Positions 34,193 to 44,036 of a DNA stretch of 64,000 nucleotides are shown here, piece after piece. The notes below the pieces were generated by a model. The model saw only the letters and a list, made by a program, of their open reading frames with translations. It was not told the DNA's origin and made no database searches. Origin of the DNA: Nonomuraea sp. NBC_00507 (GTDB lineage: Bacteria; Actinomycetota; Actinomycetes; Streptosporangiales; Streptosporangiaceae). The stretch spans positions 10,292,001 through 10,356,000 of the forward strand of contig NZ_CP107853.1 of NCBI RefSeq assembly GCF_036013525.1. Direction: 5' to 3'. The stretch's first letter is position 1. Every line of letters starts with the position of its first letter. The translations under genes were made by a program, and so were the position numbers.

Positions 34193-35170
34193 ATGCTTGC
34201 CGCCACCGCCGTCTCCCAGAGCGCGACCGACCCGCTGGCCGGGCTCGTCCTGGGCGACGTACCCAGGCCCGAACGCCGGCCCGGCTGGTCGATCGTCCGG
34301 GTCGTCTCGTCCTCGCTCAACATGCATGACCTGTGGACCCTGCGCGGCGTCGGCCATCCGCCCGACCGGCTGCCGATCGTCCTCGGCTGCGACGCCGCCG
34401 GGTACGACGAGGACGGCAACGAGGTCATCGTGCACCCGGTCATCGCCGACCCGGACGCCGGCCGGGGCGACGAGACCCTCGACCCGAACCGGGCCCTGCT
34501 GTCCGAGCGGCACGACGGCGCCTTCGCCGAGTACCTGACGGTGCCCGCCCGCAACCTGATCCCCAAGCCGTCGTGGTTGTCGTTCGACGAGGCCGCGTGC
34601 CTGCCGGTCGCCTGGACGACCGCGTACCGGATGTTGTTCACCCAGGCGCGGATCACCGCCGGCGACCGGGTGCTGGTGCAGGGCGCGGGCGGCGGCGTCG
34701 CCTCGGCCGCGATCAAACTGGCCGTCGCCGCCGGCGCCGTCGTGTACGCCACCAGCCGCAGCGAGGACAAGCGGATCCAGGCTCTCGCCTGGGGAGCCCG
34801 CGCCGCGGTGCCGACCGGCGAGCGGCTGCCCGAGCGCGTGGACGTCGTCATCGAGACGGTCGGCGAGGCGACCTGGTCGCACTCGCTGAAGTCGCTGCGT
34901 CCCGGCGGCACGATCGTCATCGCGGGCGCGACCAGCGGCACGAACCCGCCCGCCGACCTCGGCCGGATCTTCTACCTGCAGCAGCGCATCCTCGGCTCCA
35001 CCGGCTGCACCCGCGGCGAGCTCGTCGCCCTGCTCAAGATGATGGACGCCACGGGCCTGCGCCCGGTGATCGACCGCACGCTGCCGCTCGACGAGATCCA
35101 CAAGGGCTTCCAGCTCATGATCGACGGGCGGCTCACCGGCAAGCTCGTCATTAAGGAGATCGCCTCATGA
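34193..35170 (+). CDS. MDR-family zinc-type alcohol dehydrogenase / quinone reductase-like
   Basis: A 325-residue medium-chain dehydrogenase with the GroES-like N-terminal domain (VVSSSLNMHDLWTLRG, LGCDAAGYDEDGNEVI) and the nucleotide motif VLVQGAGGGVASAAIKLA. The structural-zinc cysteine cluster is absent. The role in the aromatic pathway is unclear; it may reduce an enone or oxidise an alcohol side chain. The ATG at 34193 gives the family-typical MLAATAVS opening after a G-run; an ATG 24 bases upstream is possible. First gene of the plus-strand operon, overlapping mhpB. Confidence 0.8.
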   Translation: MLAATAVSQSATDPLAGLVLGDVPRPERRPGWSIVRVVSSSLNMHDLWTLRGVGHPPDRLPIVLGCDAAGYDEDGNEVIVHPVIADPDAGRGDETLDPNRALLSERHDGAFAEYLTVPARNLIPKPSWLSFDEAACLPVAWTTAYRMLFTQARITAGDRVLVQGAGGGVASAAIKLAVAAGAVVYATSRSEDKRIQALAWGARAAVPTGERLPERVDVVIETVGEATWSHSLKSLRPGGTIVIAGATSGTNPPADLGRIFYLQQRILGSTGCTRGELVALLKMMDATGLRPVIDRTLPLDEIHKGFQLMIDGRLTGKLVIKEIAS

Positions 35171-36108
35171 AAGCCGCAGCCGTCGGCTTGTCCCACTCCC
35201 CGCTCATCGGCAAGAACGACCCGGCGCCCGAGGTCATCGCGGCGGTGGACGCCGCCGTGGACGAGGCCCGGGCCTTCGTCCGCGCGTTCGACCCCGAGCT
35301 GGTCGTGCTGTACGCCCCCGACCACTACAACGGCTTCTTCTACAAGGAGATGCCGCCCTTCTGCCTGGCCACCGAGGCCGGCGCGGTCGGTGACTTCGGC
35401 TCGGCCGCGGGAGCGCTGTCGGTGGACGCCGGCGCCGCCCGCGCCTTCGCGCGCGGTGTGCTCGATCGCGGCGTCGACCTCACGATCTCGGCGCGGATGA
35501 CCGTGGACCACGGGTTCGTGCAGCCGCTGGAGGTGCTGTTCGGCGGCATCGCGAACGTGCCTGTCGTGCCCGTCTTCGTCAACGGAGTGGCCACCCCGCT
35601 CGGCCCGGTCAGCCGCATCCGCGCCCTCGGCACCGCGATCGGCGAGGCCGCCGCCGAGTTGGACCGGCGGGTGCTGTTCCTCGGCTCCGGCGGGCTCTCC
35701 CACGATCCGCCCGTCCCGGTGCTCGACGGCGCCCCGCCGCGGGTGGCCGACGCGCTCATCGAGGGCCACCCGCCCACGCCCGAGCAGCGTGCGCGCGGTG
35801 AGCAGCGCGTGATCCAGGCCGGCCGCGACTACGCGGCGGGCTCGACCACGATGCTCCCCATCAACCCGAACTGGGACAACCTGGTCCTCGACACGCTCGC
35901 GAGTGGCCGCCTTTCCGACGTGGACGGCTGGAGCGTGGAGTGGATGGGAGAGCAGGGCGGCGGATCGGCCCACGAGGTGCGGACGTGGATCGCCGCGTTC
36001 GCCTCGCTCGCCGCCACCGGCAGGTACCGGATGAGCTCCCGCTTCTACCGCGCGATCCCCGAATGGATCGCCGGCTTCGCGGTCGCGACGGCGGAGGCCG
36101 CGCGATGA
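35167..36108 (+). CDS. mhpB: Extradiol ring-cleavage dioxygenase (MhpB-like, class III)
   Basis: A 313-residue LigB-family Fe(II) dioxygenase resembling 2,3-dihydroxyphenylpropionate 1,2-dioxygenase. Conserved stretches are [26 protein letters not shown], the [12 protein letters not shown] histidine and [13 protein letters not shown], and the C-terminus [11 protein letters not shown]. It opens the catechol ring between the hydroxylated carbon and its neighbour. ATGA overlaps join it to genes on both sides. Confidence 0.92.
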   Translation: MKAAAVGLSHSPLIGKNDPAPEVIAAVDAAVDEARAFVRAFDPELVVLYAPDHYNGFFYKEMPPFCLATEAGAVGDFGSAAGALSVDAGAARAFARGVLDRGVDLTISARMTVDHGFVQPLEVLFGGIANVPVVPVFVNGVATPLGPVSRIRALGTAIGEAAAELDRRVLFLGSGGLSHDPPVPVLDGAPPRVADALIEGHPPTPEQRARGEQRVIQAGRDYAAGSTTMLPINPNWDNLVLDTLASGRLSDVDGWSVEWMGEQGGGSAHEVRTWIAAFASLAATGRYRMSSRFYRAIPEWIAGFAVATAEAAR

Positions 36109-36866
36109 CCGCCATAGACGAGGCCGTGGACCGGCTGGCGGACGCGGCTCTCACCGGCAAGCCGTGCCGGCCGGTCCGCGACCTCATCACCGACGTCGCC
36201 GCCGCCTACGAGGTGCAACGCCGACTCAACGCCCGCCGGGCCGGCGCTGTCACCGGCCGGAAGATCGGCCTCACCTCCCCGGCCGTGCAGCGGCAGCTCG
36301 GCGTGGATCAGCCCGACTTCGGCGTGCTGTTCGCCGACATGGAAGTGTCCGGCACCGCTGCTGTGGAACGCCTCGTGCAGCCGAAGGTGGAGGCCGAGAT
36401 CGCCTTCGTCCTGGCCCGCGACCTCTCCGAGGACCTCGACCTGGCGGCCGTCCGGGCAGCGGTGGACTACGCGACCCCCGCGCTGGAGATCGTGGACAGC
36501 CGTATCGCGAACTGGGACATCACGATCATCGACACCGTCGCCGACAACGCCTCCAGCGGCCTGTACGTGCTGGGCTCGGAGCGGCTGCCGCTGAGCGCGT
36601 TCGAACCGGTCGAGGCGACGATGCGCATGGACGCGGGCGGCCGGATCGTTTCCGAAGGCAACGGGGCCGCCTGCCTCGGCGACCCGCTGAACGCGCTGCT
36701 GTGGCTGGCGCACACCGCCCGGGACTTCGGCGACCCGCTGCGCGCAGGCCAGGTGATCCTTTCCGGCGCCCTGGGACCGATGGTTCCCGTCTCCCCCGGT
36801 GTCACCGTACGAGCCGAAATTTCCGGACTCGGGGCGGTGGCCGTGACCTTCGAGGACGCCTCATGA
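36105..36866 (+). CDS. mhpD: 2-keto-4-pentenoate hydratase
   Basis: A 253-residue hydratase of the FAH/MhpD family. Motifs include [34 protein letters not shown] (metal-binding acids), [14 protein letters not shown] and [10 protein letters not shown]. It adds water to 2-hydroxypenta-2,4-dienoate giving 4-hydroxy-2-oxovalerate. Coupled to mhpB and mhpF by overlapping codons. Confidence 0.93.
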   Translation: MTAIDEAVDRLADAALTGKPCRPVRDLITDVAAAYEVQRRLNARRAGAVTGRKIGLTSPAVQRQLGVDQPDFGVLFADMEVSGTAAVERLVQPKVEAEIAFVLARDLSEDLDLAAVRAAVDYATPALEIVDSRIANWDITIIDTVADNASSGLYVLGSERLPLSAFEPVEATMRMDAGGRIVSEGNGAACLGDPLNALLWLAHTARDFGDPLRAGQVILSGALGPMVPVSPGVTVRAEISGLGAVAVTFEDAS

Positions 36867-37783
36867 ACAAGACCAAGGTGGCCGTGATCGGCTCCGGCAA
36901 CATCGGCACCGACCTGATGATCAAAGTGCTCCGCCTCTCCGGCACCCTGGAGATGGGCGCCATGGTCGGCATCGACCCCGACTCCGACGGCCTCGCCCGG
37001 GCCCGCCGTCTGAAGATCCCCACCACCCACGAGGGCGTGGACGGCCTCATCGCGATGGACGGCTTCGCCGGCATCGACATCGTCTTCGACGCGACCTCCG
37101 CCAAAGCCCACCTCGCCAACGCCGCCAAGCTGGAGCCCTACGGCAAGACGCTCATCGACCTCACCCCGGCCGCCATCGGCCCGTTCGTCGTCCCGCCGGT
37201 CAACCTCGACGCCCACCTCGGGGCGCGCAACGTGAACATGGTGACGTGCGGTGGCCAGGCCACCATCCCGATCGTGCACGCCGTCTCACGCATCACCCCC
37301 GTCGCCTACGCCGAGATCGTCGCCTCCATCGCCGCCAAGTCGGCCGGCCCCGGCACCCGCGCCAACATCGACGAGTTCACCGAGACCACGGCCGCCGCCA
37401 TCGCATCGGTCGGCGGCGCCGCCCGCGGCAAGGCGATCATCGTCCTCAACCCCGCCGACCCGCCGCTCATCATGCGCGACACCGTCTTCTGCCTGATCGG
37501 CGACGCCGGCCAGAACGCCATCCGAGCCTCCATCGAGGAGATGGTCGCCGAGGTCGCCAAGTACGTCCCCGGCTACCGGCTCAAACAGGACGTGCAGTTC
37601 ACGCCCATCGACGAGCCGGTGACCACGCTCACCCCCGCGCCGGTGACCACCCGGGTGTCGGTGTTCCTGGAGGTGGAGGGCGCCGCCCACTACCTGCCCG
37701 CCTACGCCGGCAACCTCGACATCATGACCTCGGCCGCCCTGCGCGTCGCCGAACGCATCGCCATCGCAGGAGCGACCGCATGA
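36863..37783 (+). CDS. mhpF: Acetaldehyde dehydrogenase (acetylating)
   Basis: A 306-residue CoA-dependent dehydrogenase. NAD motif [18 protein letters not shown] at the N-terminus, catalytic Cys129 in [13 protein letters not shown], and the aldolase-contact C-terminus. It converts acetaldehyde to acetyl-CoA and normally channels substrate in a complex with the aldolase encoded next. Four-base overlaps on both sides. Confidence 0.95.
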   Translation: MNKTKVAVIGSGNIGTDLMIKVLRLSGTLEMGAMVGIDPDSDGLARARRLKIPTTHEGVDGLIAMDGFAGIDIVFDATSAKAHLANAAKLEPYGKTLIDLTPAAIGPFVVPPVNLDAHLGARNVNMVTCGGQATIPIVHAVSRITPVAYAEIVASIAAKSAGPGTRANIDEFTETTAAAIASVGGAARGKAIIVLNPADPPLIMRDTVFCLIGDAGQNAIRASIEEMVAEVAKYVPGYRLKQDVQFTPIDEPVTTLTPAPVTTRVSVFLEVEGAAHYLPAYAGNLDIMTSAALRVAERIAIAGATA

Positions 37784-38781
37784 GCCTCTACATCCAGGAC
37801 GTGACCCTCAGGGACGGCATGCATGCCGTACGGCACCGCATCACCCCGCACGATGTGGGCCGCATCGTCGCCGCCCTGGACGCGGCCGGCGTGGACGCCA
37901 TCGAGGTCGCCCACGGCGACGGCCTGGCCGGCGCCTCCGTCAACTACGGCCCCGGCAGCAACACCGACTGGGAATGGATCGAGGCGGCCGCCGAGGCGGC
38001 GAACCGGGCCACGCTCACCACCCTGCTGCTGCCCGGCATCGGCACCATCGCCGAGCTCAAGCACGCCTACTCCCTCGGCGTGCGCTCCATCCGCATCGCC
38101 ACCCACTGCACCGAAGCCGACGTCGCCGCCCAGCACATCACCACCGCCCGCGAGATCGGCATGGACGTCGCCGGCTTCCTCATGCTCAGCCACATGGCAG
38201 CCCCCGCCGAACTCGCGCGCCAGGCCAAACTCATGGAGTCGTACGGCGCCCACTGCGTGTACGTCACCGACTCCGGCGGCCGCCTCACCATGGACGGCGT
38301 CCGGGAACGCATCCGCGCCTACCGCGACGTCCTCGACCCCGGCACGCAGCTCGGCATCCACGCCCACCAGAACCTCTCGCTCGCCGTGGCCAACTCCGTC
38401 GTCGCCGTCGAGGAAGGCGTCACCCGCGTGGACGCCTCCCTGGCCGGGCACGGCGCGGGCGCCGGCAACTGCCCCATCGAACCGTTCATCGCCGTCGCCA
38501 ACCTCAACGAATGGACCCACGGCTGCGACCTGTTCGCCCTGCAGGACGCCGCCGACGACCTCGTCCGCCCGCTGCAGGACCGCCCCGTTCAGGTGGACCG
38601 CGACACCCTCACCCTCGGCTACGCCGGCGCCTACTCCAGCTTCCTGCGCCACGCCGAGGCCGCCTCCCGCCAGTACGGCATCGACGTACGGACCATCCTG
38701 CTCGAAGTGGGCCGGCGCCGCCTGGTCGGCGGCCAGGAGGACATGATCGTCGACATCGCCCTCGACCTGCTCAAGACCTGA
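37780..38781 (+). CDS. mhpE: 4-hydroxy-2-oxovalerate aldolase
   Basis: A 333-residue HMGL-like TIM barrel with a DRE-TIM communication domain. The metal and catalytic motif is [15 protein letters not shown], with further ligands in [15 protein letters not shown] and the [15 protein letters not shown] turn. It splits 4-hydroxy-2-oxovalerate to pyruvate and acetaldehyde, the latter passed to MhpF. Last gene of the plus-strand operon. Confidence 0.95.
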   Translation: MSLYIQDVTLRDGMHAVRHRITPHDVGRIVAALDAAGVDAIEVAHGDGLAGASVNYGPGSNTDWEWIEAAAEAANRATLTTLLLPGIGTIAELKHAYSLGVRSIRIATHCTEADVAAQHITTAREIGMDVAGFLMLSHMAAPAELARQAKLMESYGAHCVYVTDSGGRLTMDGVRERIRAYRDVLDPGTQLGIHAHQNLSLAVANSVVAVEEGVTRVDASLAGHGAGAGNCPIEPFIAVANLNEWTHGCDLFALQDAADDLVRPLQDRPVQVDRDTLTLGYAGAYSSFLRHAEAASRQYGIDVRTILLEVGRRRLVGGQEDMIVDIALDLLKT

Positions 38782-38863
38782 ACACGTGGCTTCCAAGTCG
38801 CTCACAAGTATGGGGGCCTATCTCTAGGAGTGTCCGATTCACGCGTCATTCCGGAGTCCCCTC

Positions 38864-39265
38864 ATGCGTCTGCTCACCCTCCTCACCGCCGCCATCCTCC
38901 CGCTGGGCGTGGCCGTCCCCGCCGCGGCCACGCCGGCCATCTGGAAGTGGCGCCCCGTCCATTCCGCCGACGGCATGGCCAGTGCCTGGGGCAAGGTGGC
39001 CATCAGCCAGTTCGGCTATGTCGTGTACGGCAACCTGGAGGACACCCGCGGCAAGGGTTGCGCCTGGGCCGTGCTGCGCGCCCAGGACGCCCGCAACGGT
39101 CGCTGGAAGGTCCACGGCTTCTACAACTGCACGCCCGGCACCGGGACCTTCCGCAAGAACTACGGCAGCGTCCTGCAGATCAAGGTCCAGGTCTGCCGCG
39201 GCACCTCCAAGCGCCCCACCGGCGAGTGCTCCAAGCAGAAGACCATCATGACCCAGGGCGGCTAG
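38864..39265 (+). CDS. Small secreted protein of unknown function
   Basis: A 133-residue exported protein: signal peptide MRLLTLLTAAILPLGVAV, cleavage near AAA-TP, then a compact domain with four cysteines (GKGCAWAVL, FYNCTPGTG, QVCRGTSKR, GECSKQ) probably forming two disulfides. No family recognised; domain size and cysteine pattern resemble the secreted protein at 18332. Its last 20 bases overlap the end of the convergent DUF4386 gene. Confidence 0.75.
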   Translation: MRLLTLLTAAILPLGVAVPAAATPAIWKWRPVHSADGMASAWGKVAISQFGYVVYGNLEDTRGKGCAWAVLRAQDARNGRWKVHGFYNCTPGTGTFRKNYGSVLQIKVQVCRGTSKRPTGECSKQKTIMTQGG

Positions 39266-39950
39266 GCCCCCGCCCGCGCTCGTGCACGGCGACGTTCCAC
39301 CCTTTGACCAGCAGCCAGATCATGAGCACGGGCTCCCCGACGAAGGTGACCATGGCCACGTCGAGCGAATAGCCCGGCACGAGGAGCACGCCAAGGCTGT
39401 CCACGAGATAACCGAGCCCCGCGATCACGAGGAGGACGCCTATCCACCTGGGCACATAGCGCGACTTGTACGCCAGGTATCCCAGGAGAGCCAGGTGAAG
39501 CGCGAAGAGGCTGAGGCCGGCCTTCCAGATGTCATCGAATGCGTTGATCTTCGACAGCACCTCGGCGGGTAAGACGCCGGTGCCGCCGAGGAGGGACGGC
39601 ACCGCGGCGAGCTGGGCTATCGCAACGATGAACACTCCCCCGTACACCGCCCTGCACCAGGCCGCGAGTGTGGCGACGCCTTCGTTCACCGGCTTGAAGT
39701 AGACCAGCAGTGGCCAGGCCACGACCACGTCGAGCAGGGCGGCCAGGAGGAAGCCGGTCACGCCGTAGCGGAACAGGCCCTCCGCCTCGCGCAGGTCCCG
39801 CACGGTCCGCTCCGCGTCGCCTTCGGTGACGAGGGTCTCCAGGACGCCGAAGTTGGCGAGGCCTGACACGACGGCCATCGCCAGCAGCGCGATTCCCGCG
39901 GTCAGGCCGGCCCGGCGTATCGGCTGACGGGTTGTTTCCGACGCGGTCAT
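39246..39950 (-). CDS. DUF4386-family membrane protein
   Basis: A 234-residue membrane protein with six hydrophobic segments, matching DUF4386: RRAGLTAGIALLAMAVVSG start, the LREAEGLFRYGVTGFLLAALLDVVVAW core and a YVPRWIGVLLVIAGLGYLVDS end. Function unknown. The start at 39950 follows GGGAGAG; an ATG 45 bases upstream lies inside the operator region. Two ATGT-N12-ACAT sites upstream suggest it is tightly regulated, though no regulator gene is adjacent. Confidence 0.82.
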   Translation of the reverse strand: MTASETTRQPIRRAGLTAGIALLAMAVVSGLANFGVLETLVTEGDAERTVRDLREAEGLFRYGVTGFLLAALLDVVVAWPLLVYFKPVNEGVATLAAWCRAVYGGVFIVAIAQLAAVPSLLGGTGVLPAEVLSKINAFDDIWKAGLSLFALHLALLGYLAYKSRYVPRWIGVLLVIAGLGYLVDSLGVLLVPGYSLDVAMVTFVGEPVLMIWLLVKGWNVAVHERGRGPSRPGS

Positions 39951-39969
39951 GCTCTCTCCCACTTCGACG

Positions 39970-40035
39970 ATGTAAAGCATTTTTGACATCCCCAACGTAA
40001 CGAATCTTTGACGTCATGTCCAGAATCTTTTACAT
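39970..40035 (-). promoter_or_regulatory. Two ATGT-N12-ACAT operator-like sites
   Basis: Two dyads of identical architecture, ATGT-N12-ACAT (39970-39989 and 40016-40035), have centres 46 bp apart in an unusually A+T-rich stretch directly upstream of the DUF4386 gene. On the minus strand three related direct repeats of the form GAYGTMAAARATKC also occur here. This looks like a repressor or activator array. Confidence 0.5.
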
Positions 40036-40228
40036 CATCTACATCATCGGCTTCGCTGGCTGCGCAGGCCTCCCTGGGCGGGATCCCTCCGGTTGCCCTT
40101 TTGCCGACACCGGACCGTCACTGTCCGTGTGAACGCGGCGTCAGGGGGTTATCTCTTCACGAAGAAGACCGTTTGCCGAAACCGTCCGATGGGGCACATC
40201 GTCACGCCGCCCTGACCGGAGGAGCCTT

Positions 40229-40768
40229 ATGCCGATCCTCGCCCGGCTCACCACCGCCGCCCTGCTGATCACGCTCACTGCCTGCGCCAACCAACCCGCC
40301 GCACCGCCGGCGCCGCCCTCCGCGGCAACGGCAACGGCGGCCCCTGCGGCGACACCGACGGCGGCGACACCAACAGCGCCCCCACCGCCGACGACATCCC
40401 CCACCCCGGCTGCCAGCCCGCAATCGGCGGCCGATGGGAGCGATCTGGCTGCCTGCAAGGACGCCGACTGCGAGGTCGAAATCCGGGCAGGCGACCGCCT
40501 CACCATCGACGAGCGGTTCGGCGTGCAGCGGCTCACGATCAGCTCCCTCAACGCGGACGAGGCCGTTCTCACGCTTCTGGGTTCCACCGGCGGGCTGCGG
40601 GCCGAGGGAATGAGCGTGAGCGTCAGCGGCACCTGCGTCAACGGCCGCTGCCGCGACGAGGGCAAGCTCACCCTGACTCCGCACTCACCCGGCCGCATCA
40701 ACAGCATCCGGCTGGAACTGCCCTACCTCACCGACGACCACGCCATTCTGCGGCTCACACGGAAGTAA
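40229..40768 (+). CDS. Lipoprotein of unknown function with Pro/Ala/Thr linker
   Basis: A 179-residue predicted lipoprotein. The signal peptide ends in a lipobox, LTAC (Cys19), then about 45 residues of Pro/Ala/Thr-rich linker, then a globular domain of about 110 residues with cysteines in ACKDADCEVE and TCVNGRCRDEG. The domain is mostly predicted beta strand (RLTIDERFGVQRLTISSL). No family recognised. Anchored on the outer face of the membrane. Confidence 0.75.
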   Translation: MPILARLTTAALLITLTACANQPAAPPAPPSAATATAAPAATPTAATPTAPPPPTTSPTPAASPQSAADGSDLAACKDADCEVEIRAGDRLTIDERFGVQRLTISSLNADEAVLTLLGSTGGLRAEGMSVSVSGTCVNGRCRDEGKLTLTPHSPGRINSIRLELPYLTDDHAILRLTRK

Positions 40769-40957
40769 CGACGCGGCATTTCAGGCGCATGTAAGTGGAT
40801 CTCAAGTGGACGGCAGCAGAATGAGCAAAAGCCAGAAGATCGGCCACGGAGAGCTACCATTGCCCACAAGCGGGTACGGTCCAGAACACTCCCACAGTAT
40901 TGGGCGATCTTGCCGCAACAACTCAACGCAGTCACGGACGACACAAGAGGGGGCAGT

Positions 40958-43738
40958 GTGTCGTTGCGCTTCGGCATTCTCGGTCCACCCGTCATCTGGC
41001 AGCATGACCAAGAGATCCGCCTGACCACCCGCCGTTCGCGTGCCGTTCTCGCGCACCTGATCCTGAGCCCGTCCTTCTCCGCGTCCGTCGACCGGCTCAT
41101 CGACGTCATCTACGGCGACGCGCCCGGCAAGAGCGCACGCAACCAGGTCCATCGCGGTGTGGGCGAGCTACGCCGGCATGGCGTCACCATCGAGGTGCAC
41201 GACAACGTCTACACGCTCGACGCCGACGAGGAGACGATCGACGCGTTCGTCTTCGCGCGGCTGTGCGACCGAGGTCGGGCCGCCGCGCGGGCGGGCGACC
41301 ACGCCGAGGGAGCCAGGACGCTTCGGGCGGCGCTGGCTCTGTGGCGGGCGCCCGCGCTGGCCGGGCTCGACAGCACGGCCTCGCTGACGGCCGCGTCGGC
41401 CTGGAACGAGCGGCGGCTGAGCGCGATGGAAGAGCGCATCGACGCCGACCTCGCGCTCGGCAGACACCGCGAGCTCATCGCCGAGCTACGCGACCTGACC
41501 GACGCGCACCCCATGCGCGAGCGCTTCTACGCCCAGCTCATGCTCGCGCTGTACCGGGCGCAGCGGGGCAGCGAAGCGCTGGCTGTGTTCGCCGGCCTGG
41601 AGCGGCTGCTGCGCGACGAACTGGGCACCGACCCCGACCCCGAGCTGCGCAAACTACAGCTACGCGTCCTGCGCCAGGATCCCGGGCTCGGCCGGCAGCG
41701 GCTTTCCGGGGTCAACGGGCCACGCCACGACGAGCCCGCCGCGCGGCCTCCCGCCGTGCCTCGTCAGCTCCCACCGCGCCCGGGTGCGCTGGTCGGCCGC
41801 GACGGCGAGCTGGCGGAGGCCGTATCCGCCCTGCGCGGCGGCGTGGGGCTGCTGGTGATGGCCGGACCCGGCGGGATCGGCAAGACGGCGCTCGCGCTGG
41901 AGGCCGCGCACCGGGTCGCCGGAGACTTCCCCGACGGGCAGCTCTACGCCGACGGCTCGGGCGACCCCGGCGAGACGCTGAAAGGGTTCCTGTCCGCGCT
42001 CGGTGTGCGCGAGATCCCCGACGGCGTCACCGCCAGGTCGGTGGCGCTGCGCAGCGCGCTTGCCGTCCGCCGGGTGCTGATCGTGCTGGACGGCGCGGCG
42101 GACCCGGGGATGGTCCTGCCGTTCCGGCCGGGCAGCGCGGGCAGCGCGGTCGTGGTGACCAGCCGCTCGGCGCTGGCCCTGCTGCGGGACGCGCATCGGG
42201 TGACCGTGCCCGCGCTCACCGGCGCGGACGCGAGGAGACTGCTGGCCGCGACCGTCGGCGAGGAGCGGCTGGCGGCCGAGCGGGAGGCGGCCGACAGGAT
42301 CGTCGAGCTGTGCGCGGGCCTGCCCGTGGCGCTGACCATCGCCGCCGCCAAGCTCGCCGCGCGCCCCCACTGGCCGCTCAAGCACCTGGCCGACCGGCTC
42401 GCCGACCCCTCGGCCATCCTGGACACGCTGCGCCACGACGGTCAATCCGTACGGCCCACGCTGCGGCACGGCTACGCCGCCCTCTCGCCCCGGTTGCGTG
42501 CGCTGGCGCGGGCCATCGGCTGCTACGGCGTGCCGGAGATCTCCTCGTCCGTGGCCGCCGCGCTCGCCGGCCTACCTGTGGACACGGCGGACAATCTGCT
42601 GGCGGAGCTGGCGGAGGCGCATTTCCTGGTCCCCGAGGGCCCGGCGGAAGACGGTGGCTTCCGCTACCGCTGCCCCGAACTGCTGCTCGCCTTCACCGCC
42701 GAGCGGGCCGCCGCGGAGGACGCCGAGCCTGTGCGCCGCGCCGCGGTCGAGCGGGCGCTCGGCACGTGGCTGACCCTCGCCGACGCCGCCCATGCTCTGC
42801 TTCGCGGCAGAGACCACGCCATTCCCCGCGGCACGGCTCCGCGTCACCCCGCGGGCGGCGCCGAGCCCGGTCTCACCTGGCTGGCCGACCATCTCGACGA
42901 ACTCATGACCGGCGTACGGCGAGCCGCGGCCACCGGCCTGGCGGAGACCTGCTGGGAGCTGGCGATCGCCCCGCTGGCGCTGCTCGAGACCGGCCCGCAC
43001 TTCGCCCGGTGGCTGGAGTCCCACCAGCTCGCCCTCGATTGCGTACGGCAGGCCGGCAACATCAGGGGCGAGGCGGCGCTGCTGTACTCGCTCGGCCAGC
43101 GAGCGCTGCTGGTCGGTGACTACGTCAGCGCGGGCGACCACGCCGACCGCGCGCTGGAGCTCTTCGGGAAACTGGACGACCGCCACGGCAAGGGGCTCGC
43201 CCTGCGGTTGCGGGGCGACCTCCACCAGCTCCACGAGGACCTCGCCATGGCCCGCGACGCCTACGAGGAGGCGGCGAGCCTGCTGCGGGAGAGCGGCGAC
43301 CCGGTGGCGGAGGCCGATGCGCTCGGCGGGCTGGCCATGGTGTTCCACAGGACCGGTGAGCAGGAGGAGGCGCAGGTCTGCCTCGGCCGTGCGCTCGAGC
43401 TGTGCAGTGAGGGCGGCAGCCTGCGAAGCGAGGCGCAGATCCGGCGGGGCCTGGCCAAGCACGCGGTCAGGACGGGCACGCTGGAGAAGGCGAACCTGGA
43501 GTTCGAGCACGCCCTGGACATCGCCAGGCACCTCGACGACCGGGTGATGCAGTCACAGATCCTCCTCGACCTCGGCACCACCCGGATCCTGCTGGGCGAT
43601 CCCGAGGCCGCCCAGCAGACCCTGGCGTGCGCGGAGGAAATGGCGCTGAGCTCGGGGCTCGGGCGGGTGGTGGCCCGTACCAGGACGGCCAGGGCCTTCC
43701 TGGCGGCCGCGCCGGCTAGTCCTCCTCCGTCTTCGTGA
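40958..43738 (+). CDS. AfsR-like SARP transcriptional regulator with NB-ARC and TPR domains
   Basis: A 926-residue regulator. Residues about 1-90 form an OmpR-type winged helix (SLRFGILGPPVIW, RRSRAVLAHLILSP), about 95-240 a bacterial transcriptional activator domain (AFVFARLCDRGRAAARAGD, LMLALYRAQRGSEALAVF), and about 285-560 an NB-ARC ATPase with Walker A AGPGGIGKTALALEA. The C-terminal third is TPR-like. SARPs activate secondary-metabolite genes, and a RiPP cluster begins 2.5 kb away. The GTG at 40958 follows AGAGGGGG; the frame is open 48 bases further. Its last 23 bases overlap the opposite gene. Confidence 0.88.
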   Translation: MSLRFGILGPPVIWQHDQEIRLTTRRSRAVLAHLILSPSFSASVDRLIDVIYGDAPGKSARNQVHRGVGELRRHGVTIEVHDNVYTLDADEETIDAFVFARLCDRGRAAARAGDHAEGARTLRAALALWRAPALAGLDSTASLTAASAWNERRLSAMEERIDADLALGRHRELIAELRDLTDAHPMRERFYAQLMLALYRAQRGSEALAVFAGLERLLRDELGTDPDPELRKLQLRVLRQDPGLGRQRLSGVNGPRHDEPAARPPAVPRQLPPRPGALVGRDGELAEAVSALRGGVGLLVMAGPGGIGKTALALEAAHRVAGDFPDGQLYADGSGDPGETLKGFLSALGVREIPDGVTARSVALRSALAVRRVLIVLDGAADPGMVLPFRPGSAGSAVVVTSRSALALLRDAHRVTVPALTGADARRLLAATVGEERLAAEREAADRIVELCAGLPVALTIAAAKLAARPHWPLKHLADRLADPSAILDTLRHDGQSVRPTLRHGYAALSPRLRALARAIGCYGVPEISSSVAAALAGLPVDTADNLLAELAEAHFLVPEGPAEDGGFRYRCPELLLAFTAERAAAEDAEPVRRAAVERALGTWLTLADAAHALLRGRDHAIPRGTAPRHPAGGAEPGLTWLADHLDELMTGVRRAAATGLAETCWELAIAPLALLETGPHFARWLESHQLALDCVRQAGNIRGEAALLYSLGQRALLVGDYVSAGDHADRALELFGKLDDRHGKGLALRLRGDLHQLHEDLAMARDAYEEAASLLRESGDPVAEADALGGLAMVFHRTGEQEEAQVCLGRALELCSEGGSLRSEAQIRRGLAKHAVRTGTLEKANLEFEHALDIARHLDDRVMQSQILLDLGTTRILLGDPEAAQQTLACAEEMALSSGLGRVVARTRTARAFLAAAPASPPPSS

Positions 43739-44036
43739 CGACCGCACTGCCGGCGATCTCCTGCAGCGCGCGCAGGTGCCGTTCGAAGGCGGCCCTGCCA
43801 CCCGGGGTGAGTGACAGGTAGCTGCGGGGGCGCTTGCCCACGAACGTCTTGCGTACCTTGACGTAGCCGGCCGCCTCCAGCGTGGAGATCTGTTTCGACA
43901 GCGCGGAGTCGCTGATCTCGATGGCGTCGCGCAGGGACCTGAAGTCGGCCTGGTCCACTGCCGCGAGCGCGGCCACGATCGAGAACCGGACCGGCGCGTG
44001 AATGGTCTCGTCGAGTTCCTTGCGCGGGTGCTTCAC
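43716..44036 (-). CDS. Winged-helix regulator (HTH_34/MarR-like)
   Basis: A 106-residue DNA-binding protein. The winged helix reads HAPVRFSIVAALAAVDQADF, LRDAIEISDSALSKQISTLEAAGYV and a wing with KTFVGKRPRSYLSLT. These small ArsR/HTH_34-type regulators usually repress adjacent membrane-protein or ABC genes. The GTG start overlaps the stop of the membrane-protein gene (GTGA). It is the last gene of the ABC exporter operon and probably controls the promoter region at 46205-46242. Confidence 0.82.
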   Translation of the reverse strand: MKHPRKELDETIHAPVRFSIVAALAAVDQADFRSLRDAIEISDSALSKQISTLEAAGYVKVRKTFVGKRPRSYLSLTPGGRAAFERHLRALQEIAGSAVVTKTEED

